A stretch of 7,262 nt of DNA, taken from contig JAISWA010000205.1 in NCBI GenBank assembly GCA_031271275.1, positions 1 to 7,262 of the forward strand. Direction: 5' to 3'. Position 1 is the stretch's first letter. Every line of letters starts with the position of its first letter. The notes beneath the pieces are model-generated. The model made no database searches and was not told the DNA's origin. It saw nothing but the letters and a program-made list of their open reading frames with translations. Both the position numbers and the translations under genes were made by a program. The stretch is from Clostridiales bacterium (GTDB lineage Bacteria; Bacillota; Clostridia; Lachnospirales; WQUN01). Below are positions 4,406 through 7,262 of this stretch, one piece after another.

Positions 4406-7262
4406 AAGCAGCGGCAGCCCGGCGTTTTCATCCCATATCCATATGCTTTCAAAATCCCACCCGAGTTGGGTCAGTTTTTCTAAAAGCTTCGGCATTTCCA
4501 AATCCGCGCCATCCGTCATATCTTGATACGCGGTTACAGGCTTACGGTACCCGCCGATACCGTCCTTAAGCAGAACATCCATATCGTTTCGGGCATAATT
4601 GTTCGCCGCTTCCGCATTTGTTCCGTCGTTGACGTTGTCCAGTGAAATTCCGGCAATGCGCCCGACGGTAAGATAGGTTGCCGCGGAAGTAACGACGCGT
4701 TGGTTAAGCGCCACGCTGCTTAATATTTTCCCTTGGTTGAATCCTGTGATACCGCCTACGTTAGGTTCGCCCCCGGAAATATCGGCGGACGAGTAACATT
4801 TATTTATCTCACCGGAATTATGCCCTGCGATGCCACCGAAGGCCCCGCCAATTTTTCCGCCTTCCCCTGTAACGCTGCCGGACGAATAGCAGTCCCTTAT
4901 GAAACTCCCCTTATCATTTATGCCAACGATGCCGCCGCCATTCATAATCTTAGATTTTACGGCGCTCTCCGAGCGGCACTGTGCGATTATCCCCGCGTTT
5001 TGCCCCGCAATGCCGCCAATATAACTGTTCCCGGATATGTTTCCGGTCACGTGACAGTTCAGGATAACTCCGTCGCTCCTGCCCGCTATCCCGCCTTTGT
5101 GGTTTATCATCTCGCCGGTCAGAATCTCCACGTTTTCGAGCCCCAAATTCCTTACCGTTCCTTCCGCGCCGATATAGCCAAACATGCCTTGATAATTGGC
5201 TGCCGCCGCTTTTACGGACAAATTGCTTATGGAAAACCCCTGCCCGTCAAAGCTGCCCGTAAACCGCGCGTCATTGCCGCCTATTACCGCCCAACCGCCG
5301 CTGTCCGCGTCAAGCACGATGTTTTCCGTCAGCCTGTAATGCAGGCGTAGCCCCGATGTTTTCCCCGCGAAGGTATTAAACGCGGAAATATTTTGCCGGT
5401 TAATCGGGATTCTCCGGTCATATATGCCCGCGTCCTGACCGGTATAGTCCTCAACGCCGTCGTAAACGGAAGCGTTTATTTGCGCGGAGGGGTTGGCATA
5501 ATTCCCCCCGGGAATTTCCGCGGTCAAAACGAGCGCGGCGTTTGGATTGGGGTACGCCCCGCCGTTGTAGGTAACTTTCACCGCGAAGGCGTTTTCCGCG
5601 AGCGTCAAAGCAAGCGGGTTTTGCGCCGCGGTATTTTGCGTATCTACCGCAAACATTTCCGAATTGACCGCATACCTGATGTCTTCCATCGCAATGGCGT
5701 CTTCTTCGCATAGCCCCTGTATCGTAACGCGCCATTCCCTTTCCGGTTCAACCGGCGAAAAGTCCGTCCTTTCCACGTCGGTTGGCGTCAGCTCCATCGC
5801 AAGCGCGGCGGGCGCGACGGTAAGCGTGCCCACATGAAGCGGCTCCGTGACGGGCGCGTATTCCGTTCCCCCGGAAGTGGTCACGCTAACCGCGTATTCC
5901 CCCGCGTCAATCGGCTCGGCGGAATAACGCACCGTTATTTCCCCGGCGGTTCCGGCATGGATATTTTCACCCGCAAAGGCAACCGAAACGGAATGGGGTT
6001 TGCCGTTGTACGCCTTGTTAAGTTCCGCCACATCAAAGTCGGCGGCGGTCAGTGCCTCCAACGCGTGGGTGGTAACCGGCAACCCCGCGCTCGGCGGCGA
6101 CGCGTTGTTGGTTTCCCCGTTATAGGGATGCCGCGCGAAAAAGTAATACGGCGTCTCCGGCGAAAGTCCCGTAAAAAGCAAAGATTCCTGCCAACCGCTT
6201 TCCGGAGGCACTTCCGTGGAACTGTACGCGTATTCCAACGGGAAAAGCGCCGCTTCCGCCGGCGGTGACAATTCCACGGTGCCCGCGGTCGTTTTAACAA
6301 GCGCCGGGCTGCCCGGCGCGGGCGGGGAAGAAAGCAACACTTCTATGGCTACGGTTCGCAGCACCTTACCTGCTTCCCGATTCCATCCGGACACTCCGGA
6401 GTAGTCGAAATTGACGGCATCCCTTGGCGTAAACGCCACCAAATATCCGGCGTTTACCACCGTGGGGAAAATACCGGCGTCTTCCCAGGCGAAAGACCCG
6501 TACCCGGCGCTTCCGCCAATCAAAACTGAATTTGCGAGGGGCTCGCCGTATATTACCGGCTCCGCCGCGGGGAAACGGATGAGGAGCGCCGATTCGCTTG
6601 TGGCGGTAACCGGCTGCACGCGTATTTCCGCGCTGCCGGTAACGCTATGAAAATTTAACATATCAAACGGAACAAAATTGACGCTGTGCCGCCTCGTTCC
6701 GACGTCGCCGACGAAATCGCCGGGGCTGCCCCAATAAAATGTGCCCGCGTTCCCGTAGGAGCCCAACGGGATTTCAGAAAGCGTCTGCCCGTAAACCGCA
6801 GTCAGCCCCGAAGGCCAGATAACGGTCGGTTCCGCCGACGTAGCAGCGGGGGTGGGGGACGGTTCTACTGGCGTAGGGGACGGTTGCGCCAATGTGGGCG
6901 ACGGTTCCGCCGGAGTCGGGGAGGGTTGCGTCAGCGTGGGTGAGGGGTCTACCGGCGTGGGCGACGGTTGCGCTATCGTAGGGGACGGGTTTGCCGTTGG
7001 CAGCGTCGGGTATATTACCGGCGGCGGTTGGGTCGGCGTCGGATTTGCTTCCGGTTGTGACCTTGGCGGAGCGGGCGTCTGCGGCGCGGTCGGCGTTAGG
7101 GTCGGCTTCGCTGCCGGCGCGTTTGTCGGGCTTACCGCAGGCTCATTTGCGGGAATACCCGTCGCGCTTGCCACCGGCTCGCTTGCCGGTGTTACCGCCG
7201 CACTAACCGCCGGTTCGTTTGCGGCGTCCTGCGAAATGGCGCTCTCCCCCACATTCAAGCCT
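4373..7262 (-). CDS. Large GLUG-repeat surface protein with Ig-like modules (5' end outside window)
   Basis: The frame is open to the right edge, so the N terminus, probably with a signal peptide, is missing; a TTG at 7258 is only the first possible start inside the window. From that codon, residues 1-140 are rich in Pro, Thr, Ser and Ala, with seven PSPT heptads at 91-139. Two related modules of about 75 residues follow (about 145-216 and 222-305), each with a YG-(Q/E) start and FxxxDxxNF end, as in bacterial Ig-like repeats. A fibronectin III-like stretch (about 310-397) precedes an MBG-type domain (about 402-482; AYNGKPHSVSV, DAGEYAVSV). The C-terminal part (about 640-880) is a GLUG beta-helix with GG(I)xG turns at 722, 748, 775, 808, 835 and 866, ending in WIWDENAGLPLLSG (940-953). 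It is probably a secreted adhesin or cell-surface stalk protein; no catalytic residues or anchor are visible. The stop lies inside sigF. Confidence 0.88.
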   Translation of the reverse strand, partial: GLNVGESAISQDAANEPAVSAAVTPASEPVASATGIPANEPAVSPTNAPAAKPTLTPTAPQTPAPPRSQPEANPTPTQPPPVIYPTLPTANPSPTIAQPSPTPVDPSPTLTQPSPTPAEPSPTLAQPSPTPVEPSPTPAATSAEPTVIWPSGLTAVYGQTLSEIPLGSYGNAGTFYWGSPGDFVGDVGTRRHSVNFVPFDMLNFHSVTGSAEIRVQPVTATSESALLIRFPAAEPVIYGEPLANSVLIGGSAGYGSFAWEDAGIFPTVVNAGYLVAFTPRDAVNFDYSGVSGWNREAGKVLRTVAIEVLLSSPPAPGSPALVKTTAGTVELSPPAEAALFPLEYAYSSTEVPPESGWQESLLFTGLSPETPYYFFARHPYNGETNNASPPSAGLPVTTHALEALTAADFDVAELNKAYNGKPHSVSVAFAGENIHAGTAGEITVRYSAEPIDAGEYAVSVTTSGGTEYAPVTEPLHVGTLTVAPAALAMELTPTDVERTDFSPVEPEREWRVTIQGLCEEDAIAMEDIRYAVNSEMFAVDTQNTAAQNPLALTLAENAFAVKVTYNGGAYPNPNAALVLTAEIPGGNYANPSAQINASVYDGVEDYTGQDAGIYDRRIPINRQNISAFNTFAGKTSGLRLHYRLTENIVLDADSGGWAVIGGNDARFTGSFDGQGFSISNLSVKAAAANYQGMFGYIGAEGTVRNLGLENVEILTGEMINHKGGIAGRSDGVILNCHVTGNISGNSYIGGIAGQNAGIIAQCRSESAVKSKIMNGGGIVGINDKGSFIRDCYSSGSVTGEGGKIGGAFGGIAGHNSGEINKCYSSADISGGEPNVGGITGFNQGKILSSVALNQRVVTSAATYLTVGRIAGISLDNVNDGTNAEAANNYARNDMDVLLKDGIGGYRKPVTAYQDMTDGADLEMPKLLEKLTQLGWDFESIWIWDENAGLPLLSGKPILTQGF
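4619..5269 (-). repeat. GLUG repeats coding for a beta-helix
   Basis: At protein level about six repeats of 26-33 residues follow one another (residues about 664-880 from the TTG at 7258). Each has a hydrophobic-glycine turn such as GGIAGRSDG, GGIAGQNAG or GGITGFNQG, and four of them are followed by a Cys (735, 761, 790, 821). The first repeat is preceded by the typical entry motif FTGSFDGQGFSISNL (666-680). DNA identity between repeats is low, indicating an old duplication. Confidence 0.75.
6849..6995 (-). repeat. Seven tandem 21 bp units encoding PSPT heptads
   Basis: Seven contiguous 21-base units begin at 6849, 6870, 6891, 6912, 6933, 6954 and 6975. They are imperfect at the DNA level but keep a GTxGGGGACGG-like core on the + strand. 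Each encodes one proline-rich heptad (PSPTLAQ, PSPTPAE and similar). Heptads ending in Q alternate with heptads ending in D or E, so there is also a 42-base, 14-residue period. The repeat forms an extended, probably glycosylatable stalk or wall-spanning linker, and the period is a whole number of codons, so copy change would keep frame. Confidence 0.85.

Noticed and set aside
4733..5350. 205-codon + strand open frame opposite the GLUG gene, and others up to 7206
   Set aside because: Antisense shadows of clear GLUG and Ig-like repeats; no domain, and arginine- and proline-rich translations typical of reverse frames.
6849..6995. Regular 21-base repeats considered as a CRISPR array
   Set aside because: The units are contiguous with no spacers, are imperfect, and encode in-frame PSPT heptads.

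Overview
The window reads as chromosome of an endospore-forming Firmicute, most likely a class Clostridia member with fairly high GC. The strongest evidence is a complete spoIIAA-spoIIAB-sigF set, a locus confined to endospore formers. A clostridial-type chemoreceptor and a GLUG-repeat surface protein fit the same group. I cannot name a genus.

Layout: (1) 1-153, a + strand open frame ending in TAA, possibly the 3' end of a gene entering from the left; weakly supported. (2) 168-2741, minus strand, a large transmembrane methyl-accepting chemotaxis protein (Cache sensor, HAMP array, cysteine-bearing PAS domain, signalling hairpin). (3) 2742-2915, a divergent control region with a candidate receptor promoter on the minus strand and an intrinsic-terminator-like hairpin on the + strand just upstream of the sporulation operon. 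(4) 2916-4405, + strand, spoIIAA, spoIIAB and sigF, each separated by one base. (5) 4373 to the right edge, minus strand, a very large extracytoplasmic protein with a Pro/Ser/Thr repeat stalk, Ig-like modules and a C-terminal GLUG beta-helix; its 5' end lies outside the window. Its last codons overlap the 3' end of sigF in antisense by 33 bp.

How the genes work together: SpoIIAA, SpoIIAB and SigF form the partner-switching circuit that starts forespore-specific transcription. SpoIIAB holds SigF inactive and phosphorylates SpoIIAA; dephosphorylated SpoIIAA releases SigF. The chemoreceptor and surface protein have no evident mechanistic link to that circuit. Neither dacF upstream nor spoVA downstream, frequent neighbours of spoIIA in other spore formers, is present.

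I did not find a convincing new system. The most informative oddities are the sigF/surface-gene 3' overlap without a visible terminator, the terminator-like element with no gene before it, and the three-cysteine PAS domain of the receptor.
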